From Hofstenia miamia (taxonomy: Eukaryota; Xenacoelomorpha; Acoela): a stretch of DNA of 64,000 nt. The notes below the pieces were generated by a model. The model did no database searches and was not told the DNA's origin. It saw only the letters and a list, made by a program, of their open reading frames with translations. The stretch covers positions 610,269 through 674,268 of the forward strand of contig SCFE01000062.1 in assembly GCA_004352715.1 (NCBI GenBank), read 5' to 3'. A program made the position numbers and the translations under genes. Numbering within the stretch: the stretch's first letter is position 1; every line of letters begins with the position of its first letter. Positions 53,857-64,000 of the stretch are shown here, piece by piece.

Positions 53857-53918
53857 GAGACATCTTAACATCAAGAGGTAGATCATTGAGACATCTTAAC
53901 ATCAAGAGGTAGATCATT
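53857..53918. repeat. Perfect 31-bp tandem duplication in the LINE RT tail
   Basis: 53857-53887 and 53888-53918 are identical. It repeats the LPLDVKMS codons and shifts the frame of the C-terminal RT region. No N is present here, so this one looks real. Confidence 0.9.
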
Positions 53919-53919
53919 C

Positions 53920-55652
53920 CATACCTTAGGACCAGCAACTGAAGTGGAACAGTTAGAGTTAGACGAACTAACAAGTGGAACAGTTAACCTAAGTTGATCA
54001 CTAGATCTAAGTTTACGACCATTATCACAAAATTCAAAAAGTTCTGAAATGTTTTTGTAGACAATGCGATATTGAACTGGAAGCCAATGTAGAGCCTGCA
54101 AAATAGGGTGGGGGTGAATATGTTCGCTTGGGTCAATATTTATAGTAAAGCAAGCAGCAGAATTCTGTAACAACTGCAACTTATGGAGAAGAGTAGCAGG
54201 AATACCAAACAAGAGTAAATTGTATGCATCAATATAAGATGTGACAAATGCACTGACAAGACGCTTAGATGTATTAACATCTAAGTAATGGCGAATTTGC
54301 CAGAGGCGACGAAGTGCAACCATACCAGGATGGCACAATTTTACAACTGCTTCACGGTGGGAGAGAGTCGAGTCAAAAATAAACCCAAGGTTTCTGGCAG
54401 CATTGGAAGGAGTAAAAAATATCACCAACATAGATATCACGAGAAGGAGAAGAACCACGAACAGAAGTGACGACCAAACCATCAGATTTGCCATCATTCA
54501 ATGCCATGTTGTTTGAAAATCAATTACGTATATCAGTAATAGACATCTGTAGACGGGTGACAGAGGTATCATCAGCATAGCACATGATAAGTATGTGGTG
54601 TTTAGCAGCAACCAATTCGATTTCAGATATATATAAAATAAAAAGAAGAGGACCCAATATGGAGCCCTGAGGAACTCCAGAAGATATAATAAACAATCGA
54701 GAACGAGCATTTGTTATACAAACATATTGACAGCGATCCCAGAGATAAGAACGTATCCATCTAAGAGCATTACCACAAACAGCAAATCGCTTCTGAAGAC
54801 GACCAAGTACAACACTTTGATTAATAGTATCAAACGCTGCACTGAGATCAAGTAAGATAACAGGGCGGACAGTGCCAGGTGAGTCAACACTGCGTAGAAT
54901 GTCATTTTGGACTCTGGCAAGAGCCATTTCACTACTGTGAAAAGGACGGTATGCACTTTGTATCAGAGGAAGAAGGTTATTTTCATCAAGGTATGTAAAT
55001 AATTGTTTATAGACAACCCTTTCTAAACATTTGGAGAAAAAAGATAAACAGGATGGTAATTTTTGAAGTTGTTTTTATCAAGATTGGATTTCTTTAGAAC
55101 AGGTGTAACACAGGCACGCTTCCAACTAATAGGAAAGTAAGCTTGCTGTAGAGAGGCATTAATAAGTAAACAAATCACTGGCAATAAATAATCAATCCAG
55201 CGCTTAGTAAGAAAAGTAGGGCAGGGATCAGTATCACACGTTTTAGTAGAACTGATCATAACTAAATCGAAAAGATCAGCTTCAGTAACTAAGGCAAAAT
55301 CATTAAATCTACAAGAAAGAATGGGGGCAGGCAAATGTGAAGAATGCAATTGACTAACAATAGTATCAGAAATAGACTTAACTTTGTTGTCAAAGTATTC
55401 ACCAAATTGGTTAACCAAATTATCAAGAGAAACTGCATCAGGATAACAACGTTGAACCCCCTCAAGCAAGTGAGTAATATAACCAAATAAATCCTTAGAA
55501 TTAGCGTTATTAATTTTATCAATATAGAAATTGTCTCGTTTGGCTATTATACATTTTTGGTATAGCTTAGTAAAATTGGTGAGTTCAAGATGATCAGAAA
55601 TAGATTTAGTTTTCAGCCAACGTCGTTCCAATCGTCGCCTTTGGCGCTTCAT
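53920..55652 (-). pseudogene. LINE reverse transcriptase
   Basis: Order on the minus strand: RRLERRWLKTKSISDHLELT (linker), KTCDTDPCPTFLTKRWIDYL (motif 1 region), PISWKRACVTPVLKK, then ILLDLSAAFDTINQSVVLGR (motif A), GVPQGSILGPLLFILYISEI (motif B), IMCYADDTSVTRLQ (motif C, intact YADD), NLGFIFDSTLSHREAV and the C-terminal HWLPVQYRIVYKN and GPKVWNDLPLDVK. Frames change near 55023 and 54520, so it is not expressed as one protein. Confidence 0.9.
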
Positions 55653-55870
55653 ATTGTGTAGTTCAGAATTATATCACGGAGAGAAAGGACGAGGAATAGG
55701 AGCAAGATTATCCAAGATTGAACAAATATTGTGATCAAAGTTAGAGATAGTGGAATCAATATCAAGATTGATAAAATCAAGAGACAAAAATGGGACTTAC
55801 GGAGTCAGATCAGATAAATCACGTTCAAGAATAGTATTATCAACGGATCGAAAATTTCTGAAGCTCACAT

Positions 55871-56672
55871 TTATAGGAACAGAAACAGGTAATCAATTGA
55901 AAGGCTACATTTAACAAAATCATGGTAAGATTTAGTATCAGAACCATGGAGACCACGCAAAACTTTAACATAGTTTACCAAAGAGCAACCAGAGCGTATT
56001 AGGATATGACCCAGCGTATGTCCAGCAGAATGAGTTGGACCAACTACAAGTTGATCAAGACCAAATGAATGAATTAAATCAAGATATTGTTGGGAAAAGT
56101 AGTCACCAGATACATCTACATGAATATTGAAATCGCCACAAATTAGTATGGGACAACTGAGAAAAAGAACAGATTCAATCAAAGAGCCAAACGGTGATAA
56201 AAAATTTGAGGAATCTGAATGTGGAGGACGATAGAGAACAATAAGAAGAAAACGAGTACGGTTGTAAGATATGGTAACATCAATATATTCAAAAGATTCA
56301 AAAGTAACACCAAGCGTAAGAGCTTTAGCACTGAAAGCTTTTCTGTGTATAACAGCAACACCTCCTCCACAAAAGCCACGAGGAACCTATATAATATCAA
56401 AATCAGCCAAATCACGTCTNAACGAGTACGGTTGTAAGATATGGTAACATTAATATATTCAAAAGATTCAAAAGTAACACCAAGCGTAAGAGCTTTAGCA
56501 CTGAAAGCTTTTCTGTGTATAACAGCAACACCTCCTCCACAAGAGCCACGAGGAACAGATATAATATCAAAATCAGCCAAATCACGTCTGATTTCAGCAA
56601 AAACACTGTCATCACGCTCATCACCCCAAAGCCAAAATTCAGTAATCGCACATATATCAATTTTGCGTTCAA
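55871..56672 (-). pseudogene. LINE apurinic-like endonuclease with internal duplication
   Basis: FDIISVPRGSCGGGVAVIHR (56570-56510), LTLGVTFESFEYINVTISYN, PILICGDFNIHVDVSGDYFS (GDFN motif, about 56140) and DQLVVGPTHSAGHTLGHILI are recognisable. 56249-56419 and 56421-56591 are near-identical around a single N (56420), most likely an assembly artefact. The SDH motif has become GSDTKSYHDF-like and is unclear. Confidence 0.82.
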
Positions 56673-56748
56673 TTATGACAGAGATGCGAAAGGTGAGTTT
56701 TCGACGTATAGATTGGCAGTTCCATAGTAATAGATTACTCGAGAATAG

Positions 56749-57539
56749 TCAATTACCAGATGGAGCAACTGCAACACCTTTGTTCAAAAACTTCAATCCA
56801 CGAATCTTTAAGTCACACTTAGGTGTACCAGAATGAATAAGGTCATGCCGCTGTTTCAACACCGCCTTTTCAGTAATCCTATCCTCTTTAGAGAGAAACC
56901 TATTTATGTATACATCTCGACCAAATGATTTCAATTTAGAAGCCTGCGAAAGTAATTTTCCAAGATCCCATACAGATGTCATAGTGACAAGAACCGACCG
57001 AGGTCGAACTCTGGCAGGATCGAACTTTCCCAGCCGCTTGATATTAGCTATTAAACCAAAATTATTGTCAATGTGACAAAAAACGTCTTTAACCTGCTTT
57101 TCTTCTTGAATCAAAGCATCAGCTGATCTTCCAACTTCAGGTAGGCCATCAAGCTTTAAAATGTAATTGACATTATCAAATGATTTAAATGCTGACGCAG
57201 AAGAAGCAGTAACATGAGCACTAGGAACAACAGTAGCCAAAGATTTAAGTTGCTTATCCATTTCAGCAATCAGCTTTGAACAATCATCAATTCTAGATTC
57301 AAGTTTCGAATTTGGTCTGCACAAATCTACCAGTATAGCAGTCTTTATCCCATTATTAACACATGAATAACATTGTCCATAACCTCACGTAATGCAACCA
57401 AAGTATCTTTAGTAAAAATAGTGCATTTTTCATTCCAATGCATTTTATTACAACAGCCATTGTATACAAAAACAATGTCATTAGCATGTATAGAGTTTCA
57501 GCATGTAGAACACAGCTTAGATTGATCACGCAAAAGCAT
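56749..57539 (-). pseudogene. LINE ORF1: PHD-like finger, coiled coil, RNA-binding-like domain
   Basis: From an ATG at 57539: KLCSTC...NGCCNKMHWNEKC, a Cys/His pattern like the PHD-type finger of CR1-group ORF1 proteins. An in-frame TGA follows CSTC, and frames change near 57340. Then a coiled coil (KLESRIDDCSKLIAEMDKQL). Then NVNYILKLDGLPEVGRSADA and ARVRPRSVLVTMTSVWDLGK, LSKEDRITEKAVLKQRHDLI, the RRM/CTD-like part common to LINE ORF1 proteins. ORF1 would coat LINE RNA. Confidence 0.75.
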
Positions 57540-59825
57540 AGTCATTACTAGTCTAATAACTAGTAAATTGCCATAATGGATATTGATCAATGTTTGAAAT
57601 CTGGAGCTAATTGGTTAATGAAAAAAAATGCTTCTACCTTCTATAGCCATCTGGAATATTTTAGAAATTTTATTTTTCAATAAATGTATGCTTCCAGTAT
57701 TAATTTAATGCGCTAAGTTATTTGGTTGGTTTGTACCCATCCTTACTCTATCTGAAAAAGTGTCTGATGTGAGAGAGCTCCACTGGCAAAAGTTCAACTA
57801 TCCTCATTTTTCTCTGAATTAAAATCGGTAAAACTTTCTTAAAAACTTTTTTCAAAGCAATATTTTCTGAAGTTTATGCTTCATGAGATTATAATATTAC
57901 AAACATCAGAGAGAAAATCTCTTATTTTCCTCCAAAGTTATTATACTATGAATCAAATGAAGCCGTTTTTTGGAATAGAGGGAGTAATATTTTTGAATCT
58001 GTTTTATTATATCCCTTTGAGACACAATTTGTACAATTGTACACATGTAGAAACTAGGTTCTTATTGATATGAATTTATATTCTCCCTTGAATATCTTTG
58101 TTTATTAAATTAGACTACTTTTTGGTTATTTTAAAATTAATTTGGTCTAACTATTGGTATAATTTAGTATTGAAGAAACCTTGTAAAAATTAGCATTCCG
58201 CAAAATTGAGAATGTTGAAACTAGTTGAATTTGAGTTATTCACAAATCATAATATAGCTTCACAAGAAACAAGTTTTTGCATGATTTCAATGTCATAATT
58301 CGTTTGACACTCCAAATATAATGTTTTCAACAAAAAATATGCATTAAAATATTATGACTTGGTAAAAACAAATTGCATGATTGAGTAACAATGTGTAAAA
58401 ATTTGCACGGAAAATTTCAATGAAAGTATTAGCAATAGAAAAAATTTTTTAATGTCATCAGAAAAAATTGAGACTAGCAGTGCTGATCCGCCATATAAAT
58501 ATTTTTTAGCACTTCCATGCAATGTGCTCCCATTTTCGGTATGTCCTAGGTTTGTGTTTTTCAGATAAAGATTTCTAGAAACATTCAATTTGTAATTTTT
58601 TCAAATGTGGCCGTAGATTGTTCAGCTCCTGCACGGTTTTTTTACTGTGAGAAAGATATTAGGCTGCTTGTTGATAAGCTACAATACCTCTACAAATGCC
58701 ACTGGCGCAACAATTGAAAGAACAAACAATCCTAGTTCTCTTTGTATTTGCAAACTTAATCTAGTTTAATAATAAACAAAATTCTTTCGATCCTGCAAAT
58801 AGCTTTACAAAATGGAGGAAATCCTGTAAACAAATGTAGTAATTTAATGGGCGATTTCATATGACATTGCAAAATAAAAGAATGTAATTGCTAAATTTAA
58901 TAAAAAATGAGTGCCAAGTAACACTGTACTGGCTTTTTTCCGTAATGTATTTGAAATGGAAATTAAGCTTCATCATTTTCACCATGTTGAAAAATATGTT
59001 GATATTGTTGAAACAAATTATAAATATCAGGAGCTCTCAATCTCATTTTTATTAGAGCACTTGGTTAATGATTTTAAAATGATCAATTCGCTTTGATTCA
59101 ACAGAATTTGAGAAAAAATTAACATTACAAAACAAATATAAAATTGTTTTTTTGAAAAAGAACAAAAATCAATACATATAAAATTAACATCACAATGATT
59201 TTAAAATTATGGTAAATCGAAGCTCTACTGTAGAAATTTAGTTTGCAAAATCAAGTAAGAATTTATTGAAGACTTCAAGAATTCCAGAAGGGAATTTTAG
59301 AAATTTTTTCTGAAACACATATTATATGAGATTTTTGAAAATAAATTAGTTTTATTTGATGGAAAATTGAAATGAGTATTGTTTAATGTTAATCCCTCAG
59401 CAATGCAGGAGCTTAAATTTATAAAAACGTAAGCAAAAGAAATTCGTTTCTAATGTTGAAAAGTGGATCAAAAACTTATTGAGAAAGCACTCGTTATTGA
59501 AAACCTCTTAAAAGTAATCGTTATTGTTTTGCTATTTAAGTCAAGTCCGCCATGAGAAAGGAATAGAAATTTCAAATAGATTTTAATTTGTATAATTTAT
59601 AAATAAATCCTCAAGAGTTTTAAGAATCTGTCCTGGGAGCACTTTTTACTTAAGATTTATATAATTGATATTTTGAATCCAAAACTACAAAATGCATTTT
59701 ATATACCAATGATACATTAATCTATCAATGAGCTTCTGTCTAATTTATGTCTAATACACGATAACTAAAATAAAAAATTGGCGTTTCTTTGTTTGCAAAT
59801 GAATAAATTAAGAAAAAAGAAACTA
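57540..59825. other. Unassigned AT-rich intergenic sequence
   Basis: About 2.3 kb between LINEs with only short frames of AT-rich composition. Nothing supported. Confidence 0.5.
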
Positions 59826-60335
59826 TGAAAACAAAGAAATAATGAAGCAACCAAGAATATATTTAAGGGTGTTAATTGACAATCAACTTAATTTCGAAAA
59901 TGTAAGTTCATTAATCCAAAAAATCACTATTAATATTAAGTTAATTAAAAAGAAAATGGTTCTCAATATTGCTTAAATCTCTTCTTGCATCAAAATATTC
60001 ATATTCTTGTTACTTATTAACAAGATTTGAAAATTATTGAACATTTTCAAATGGATGGACAGAATTATCAATTGTAATAATAATGCAATTAAAACTTTGA
60101 CAAACGATTATTTGACACTAAATCCAGATGAAATCTGTACAACAAAAATTTTTCGAAATAGTTTATAAATTGAACGATACATCTTAAAATACAATATTAG
60201 ACGTAGTACATATCAATGTAATAAAAGTATAAGAGAATTATGAAAAAATCATTTTTAAATATTGCAATAATACTATGGAATATATATTTTGATACAACTA
60301 GAGATTTAAACAACATTGTGATCTAATTTCTTGGC
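59826..60335 (+). pseudogene. 3' fragment of a third LINE family, plus strand
   Basis: Frames on the plus strand read IYLRVLIDNQLNFENVSSLI, then KYSYSCYLLTRF-like and NNAIKTLTNDYLTLNPDEI, the post-catalytic part of a LINE reverse transcriptase. It is closely similar to the minus-strand fragment that starts at about 60350, so the two face each other. Confidence 0.65.
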
Positions 60336-60349
60336 AATAAATCGGATGT

Positions 60350-62960
60350 TTTTTAATTGATATTAGTGGCTATTTTTGAATTAATGAATTTACATGATCT
60401 TCGAGTTTTAATTGATTGTCTGTTAACACTCCCAAATATTATATTATTGGTTGCTCCATTATTTCTTCGTTACCAATATATAGCTTTTTTTATTCGTTTT
60501 TTTCTAAGTAAATTCACCTGCATAAAAACTTTTTTTAACATTTAGAGGCATCATATTTTTAATATAATAATCATACATGATCTAAATTAGATTGAAGCTC
60601 ATTGTTATTTTTAGTATACATTGGTGTATCATTTGCATATAACATACATTCTATTTTTATATGGTTCGAAATATCATTTATACAGATGCTAAATAACAGT
60701 AGTCCCATAAGGGAGCCTTGTGGAGCACATCGTTTAGTTCGTAGATTTGATAAAAAATTTTTAAATTGCACATTAAATCTATTATTTAAGTAATTATACA
60801 TTAGTGAAGATGAACTAAAATCACAATTGTGAGTATGTGTCAATTTTTTAATCAATATTCCTTGATCCATTGAATTGAATTTTTTTGCAAGATCTAATTT
60901 CTATCTATGAGTTGTCTCCAATTGTCTATGGTCCAAAAGAGCATTCATAGTTGAAGAATGTTTTTCAAATTGACTTGGATTAAATAAATTGTATTTTTTA
61001 AAATCACAATTAGTTTGATTGTGTAATATCTTTTCAATAATCTTATTAATTCCAATTAAAATTGATATAGGTCTGAAATTTGAAGAAATATTGCTGAGAC
61101 CATTTTTATAGATTGGAATAACTTTTGCAACTTTTAGTTCATCAGGATGTTTGTCACATTTAATGCATTCATTAAATAAGTCGCATATATCATTTCAAAT
61201 ATTAAAGCATTTTGCCGCGTTTTGAAATTCATGTAAGGAAATATATCTAAGAGCAAATCAGTTAACATTATTCTTCAAGTTTTTGTTGCTCAAACTTAGT
61301 CGTGACATCATATTGTATTCCATCAAATTATTCCCATTTTATGAAATCTTCAATAAATAAATTTGATATTTTCAGTTCATTGTGCACATGATTTTCTTTC
61401 ATATTATGTAGGTATTCAGGTAGTATATTCGAATGTGGTTTCAAAAAATTGTTAATATATTTCCATTTTTTGAGGGCATGTTTTCATTTCTTTGAATGAA
61501 ATTGTCAAAAATGAATTTAGATGCATTATTCCTTTCCTTTTTATAGGCTTTATGCTTTTCATTAATGAGTTTCTTAGAACTTATTGAAATCCATAATTTC
61601 CAAATAGGAATTCTCTTTTGATTTGCATAAATGATCTTTACAACTGGACATTGCTTGTTATATAATTGATCCAAATTACTATTGATAAAACTTAGGTTCT
61701 CAAAAATTGACATTGTGTTATAGTAGTTATGCCAATTAAGATTTATTAAGTCAAACATCAATTCTTTATAGCTAAGTCTTTTAGAACTATTGTAATATAT
61801 CAATTTATTTTTCTTACTTACATTCATTTTAACATATATTGTACACTTAATTAGGAAATAAGAAATGAAATTTCTATAGTTTGAAATATCTGTAATTACA
61901 TAGTCAATGAAAGCTGGAGTTTTTCCATTATTTTAATTTGTTTTCATGTTTCTTCATACATTCATTAAATTCAATGAACATCAAAATTTGTTCTTTAATC
62001 ATATTAATTCTTTCTAATTTTAAAATTTAATTGCTCAATGTATATTGGGAATTTTCTACTAAATACATAATGACTAGATGATTCAATTTTAAACTGTTTT
62101 GAATTAACGTGATTTATACAATTATGTTTATTTTTTCATTTTTGATGGTACATTCTTTATAAGTATGGTTTTCTGAAGAAAACATGAACGATAACGTCTC
62201 ATTATTGTATGAATTGATGAGTGCCCATTCATACAACACTTACAACACATCTGGACATAGTGATGATCACAAACATTTATTGTATTGAATCCCAATTACA
62301 ATTTTTTATTCAGAAGTAATAAGCGCATTTTGGGTGTGACCTTTATAATAACTTGCTAACGATTCTTCAAATAATTTGTTTTCGAAAACAAAATTGATAT
62401 GTCATTTCATTAACATCTTCTAATAATTCTTTATTATCAAGTAATAAATTTATTTTTATCAAATGCATCAAGATCCGAAAATTTTTCAAATATTGGTATG
62501 TTTGTAGTTCTAAACTTTGATAAAAATTTAGTTGATGGTTTTAAATTGATATTTTTAAGCTGTCCTAGTTTCGCTTCTGCCGTCCTGAATTTTTGGCTTG
62601 ACCTACAAACAAACAAACTTATTGCGGTTATTAATTTTCAGGTTTTCAATAGTGGGTGCATTCTCATTTAAGTTCTTGATCGATTTTTCGATATCAGAAA
62701 CAAATTTGTTGCCCTCTTTTACTTAATGAACCGTCCTTATAGCTATTTTTGGTTTGAATTTTGTCTCCGGTTCAATGTCCATTCTTTCCGATTTCTTATT
62801 TGATTAAGGTTTCATAGAGAATTTCTCAAATTCCTTTTTTGAATTATCTTTTAGATATGCTATAAAGTCTGACTTAATTTTGCAAAAAAATTTTTGCACA
62901 ATCGAGTTTCGATTTATTAGATATATTTAAACCGTTAACCAGGAGCTCCGAGGTCACAAA
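60350..62960 (-). mobile_element. Third LINE family, minus strand, decayed and 3'-truncated
   Basis: Minus strand: a damaged Cys/His-rich ORF1 region at about 62300-62150 (CCKCCMNGHSSIH, zinc-knuckle-like); linker 61827-61441 (CPVVKIIYANQKRIPIWKLW, INEKHKAYKKERNNASKFI); RT at 60870-60571 with NAPQ-type motif B (RCAPQGSLMGLLLFSICIND) and motif C as LYANDTPMY, where YADD has become YAND; and GVLTDNQLKLEDHV-like codons near 60430. Many stops. The ORF1 part is uncertain. Confidence 0.7.
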
Positions 62961-64000
62961 AGAGTTCCAAAAACCCTTGTAATTTATCATTTGTTTTAAA
63001 AATATCAGAATATTGTTCGAACAACTTGAAAGTGATGAAAATTAAAGCAAATTAAAAATTAAATTCCTTTAATTTTTTTCATAAAAATTACTATATCGTT
63101 ATTGAAATTTTATTAAAAATGACTACAACAAATTCAAATTTCAACGATCAACAATTAATGCAATTATTGAGGTTATTATATATAGAGTAATGATCTGTTG
63201 GGCAAAAATATATACACAGACATTCCTTCGTTAGTTGTTTCAAAGTGATGAATGTATTATTTATTAATTAAAGGAAATATAATATATCCAAATATTTGAT
63301 GTTTCATCTGCATCATTAATATCGGATTATTTATGCAATAGATACCAGTGCCTAATTAGAAGAAATCACGGCTGCTTACAGTTTAGCTCACTAATTCAAT
63401 ATTTTATTAATAAAAATTATACAATAAATCTAAGATGATATTTTGAAGTCATATTTTTAAAATTGCTTCCATAGGCAGCTGCCCAGGTTTGACTATAACA
63501 AGAATCCATCCTGAAAAAATATAGAAAATTTATGTTGAAGAACACCATCAATCTATATGCAATTTTCATATCTATGAATATCAAACTAAAGTGATTTATA
63601 AGCTAATGATATTATTGTAATCGAACTTACCATATAAAAAAATTCTAAGGGAATTACATGAAATTTAATATTAAAAATAGAAAAAATTTTGTTTTTTAGA
63701 AATAAATAAAAGATGTAGCCCAAATTTATTTAGCTCAAATTTCGCAGCAATTTATTAAGCTTAAAGTCATGCTTAGATGATCGCTTCCTATCAAAATATA
63801 AAATTTTGAATGCAAAGCTTAATGTTTGATACAAGAATTTAAACCAGTCAAATGATGCTTTGAAGCTGCTAAATTTTTTACTTTTGTTTAGATTAGGAAT
63901 GTTGAATTTATATTAAAAAATTTTATGATCTACTTTTCACTTTCAACTTTTCTAAAATTTAGTGATTTCTTACTATGGGCTAATAATAAATATTGTTTGG
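62961..64000. other. Unassigned AT-rich sequence to window end
   Basis: No coding or repeat structure that I can support. Confidence 0.5.

Larger units (their letters stand above)
53765..57539 (-). mobile_element. CR1/L2-type LINE, minus strand, nearly full length
   Basis: Minus strand: ORF1 with PHD-like finger and coiled coil (57539-56749), endonuclease (56700-55871), linker and reverse transcriptase (55652-53765). It differs in sequence from the neighbouring plus-strand LINE. The YADD catalytic box is intact, but there are several stops, a 31-bp duplication in the RT tail and a duplicated block around a single N at 56420. Confidence 0.87.

Overview
The window reads as nuclear DNA of an invertebrate animal. 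It is visibly AT-rich, its genes are split by spliceosomal introns, and it is packed with DNA transposons, LTR elements and LINEs, most of them dead. I cannot name the taxon. The introns are strongly bimodal: many are only 41-49 bp, others run from hundreds of bases to 33 kb. Several invertebrate groups have very short introns (flatworms, copepods and larvaceans among others), so this does not decide it.

Two host genes are supported, and both encode chromatin regulators. On the minus strand, 13061 down to at least 2064, lies the 5' part of a polybromo-1 gene (PBRM1, PBAF remodeller). Fourteen exons are called, covering bromodomains 1 to 4; the rest should lie left of the window. On the plus strand a SUDS3/Sds3 gene (Sin3-HDAC corepressor subunit) starts at 13524, head-to-head with PBRM1 across 462 bp. 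Its three exons (13524-13862, 47032-47334, 47609-47872) encode 301 residues. The first intron is about 33.2 kb and holds almost all of the mobile DNA in the middle of the window.

That intron contains, left to right: a dead Tc1 copy (-); an 855-bp TRIM with a CTAT target duplication; a (TA)n tract with an assembly gap; a compound Ty3/gypsy-type element (-) with three LTRs and an ATAA duplication, carrying a nested Tigger/pogo element (+); a piggyBac relic (-) with predicted mini-introns and a nested mariner derivative; an unnamed repeat-gene relic; a TTAA-flanked piggyBac-type MITE; the 3' end of a LINE with a restriction-like endonuclease (-); a hAT-type MITE; and a 4.4-kb DNA transposon with TIRs of more than 300 bp whose transposase family I recognise as widespread but cannot name.

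Right of SUDS3 (48.3-64 kb) the DNA is LINE graveyard. A plus-strand CR1/L2-type LINE has an SGNH-esterase ORF1 and a decayed 2A-like motif, and is split by a hAT element with an exact 8-bp duplication. Next come a minus-strand CR1/L2-type LINE whose ORF1 has a PHD-like finger, then two facing fragments of a third family.

Assembly problems matter here. All five isolated single N bases sit at joins where flanking sequence is repeated, so those duplications are probably unmerged contig ends or haplotypes. The 111-base gap at 50883 is also flanked by an identical 30-mer and may not be a real gap. I found no CRISPR array, rRNA or tRNA.
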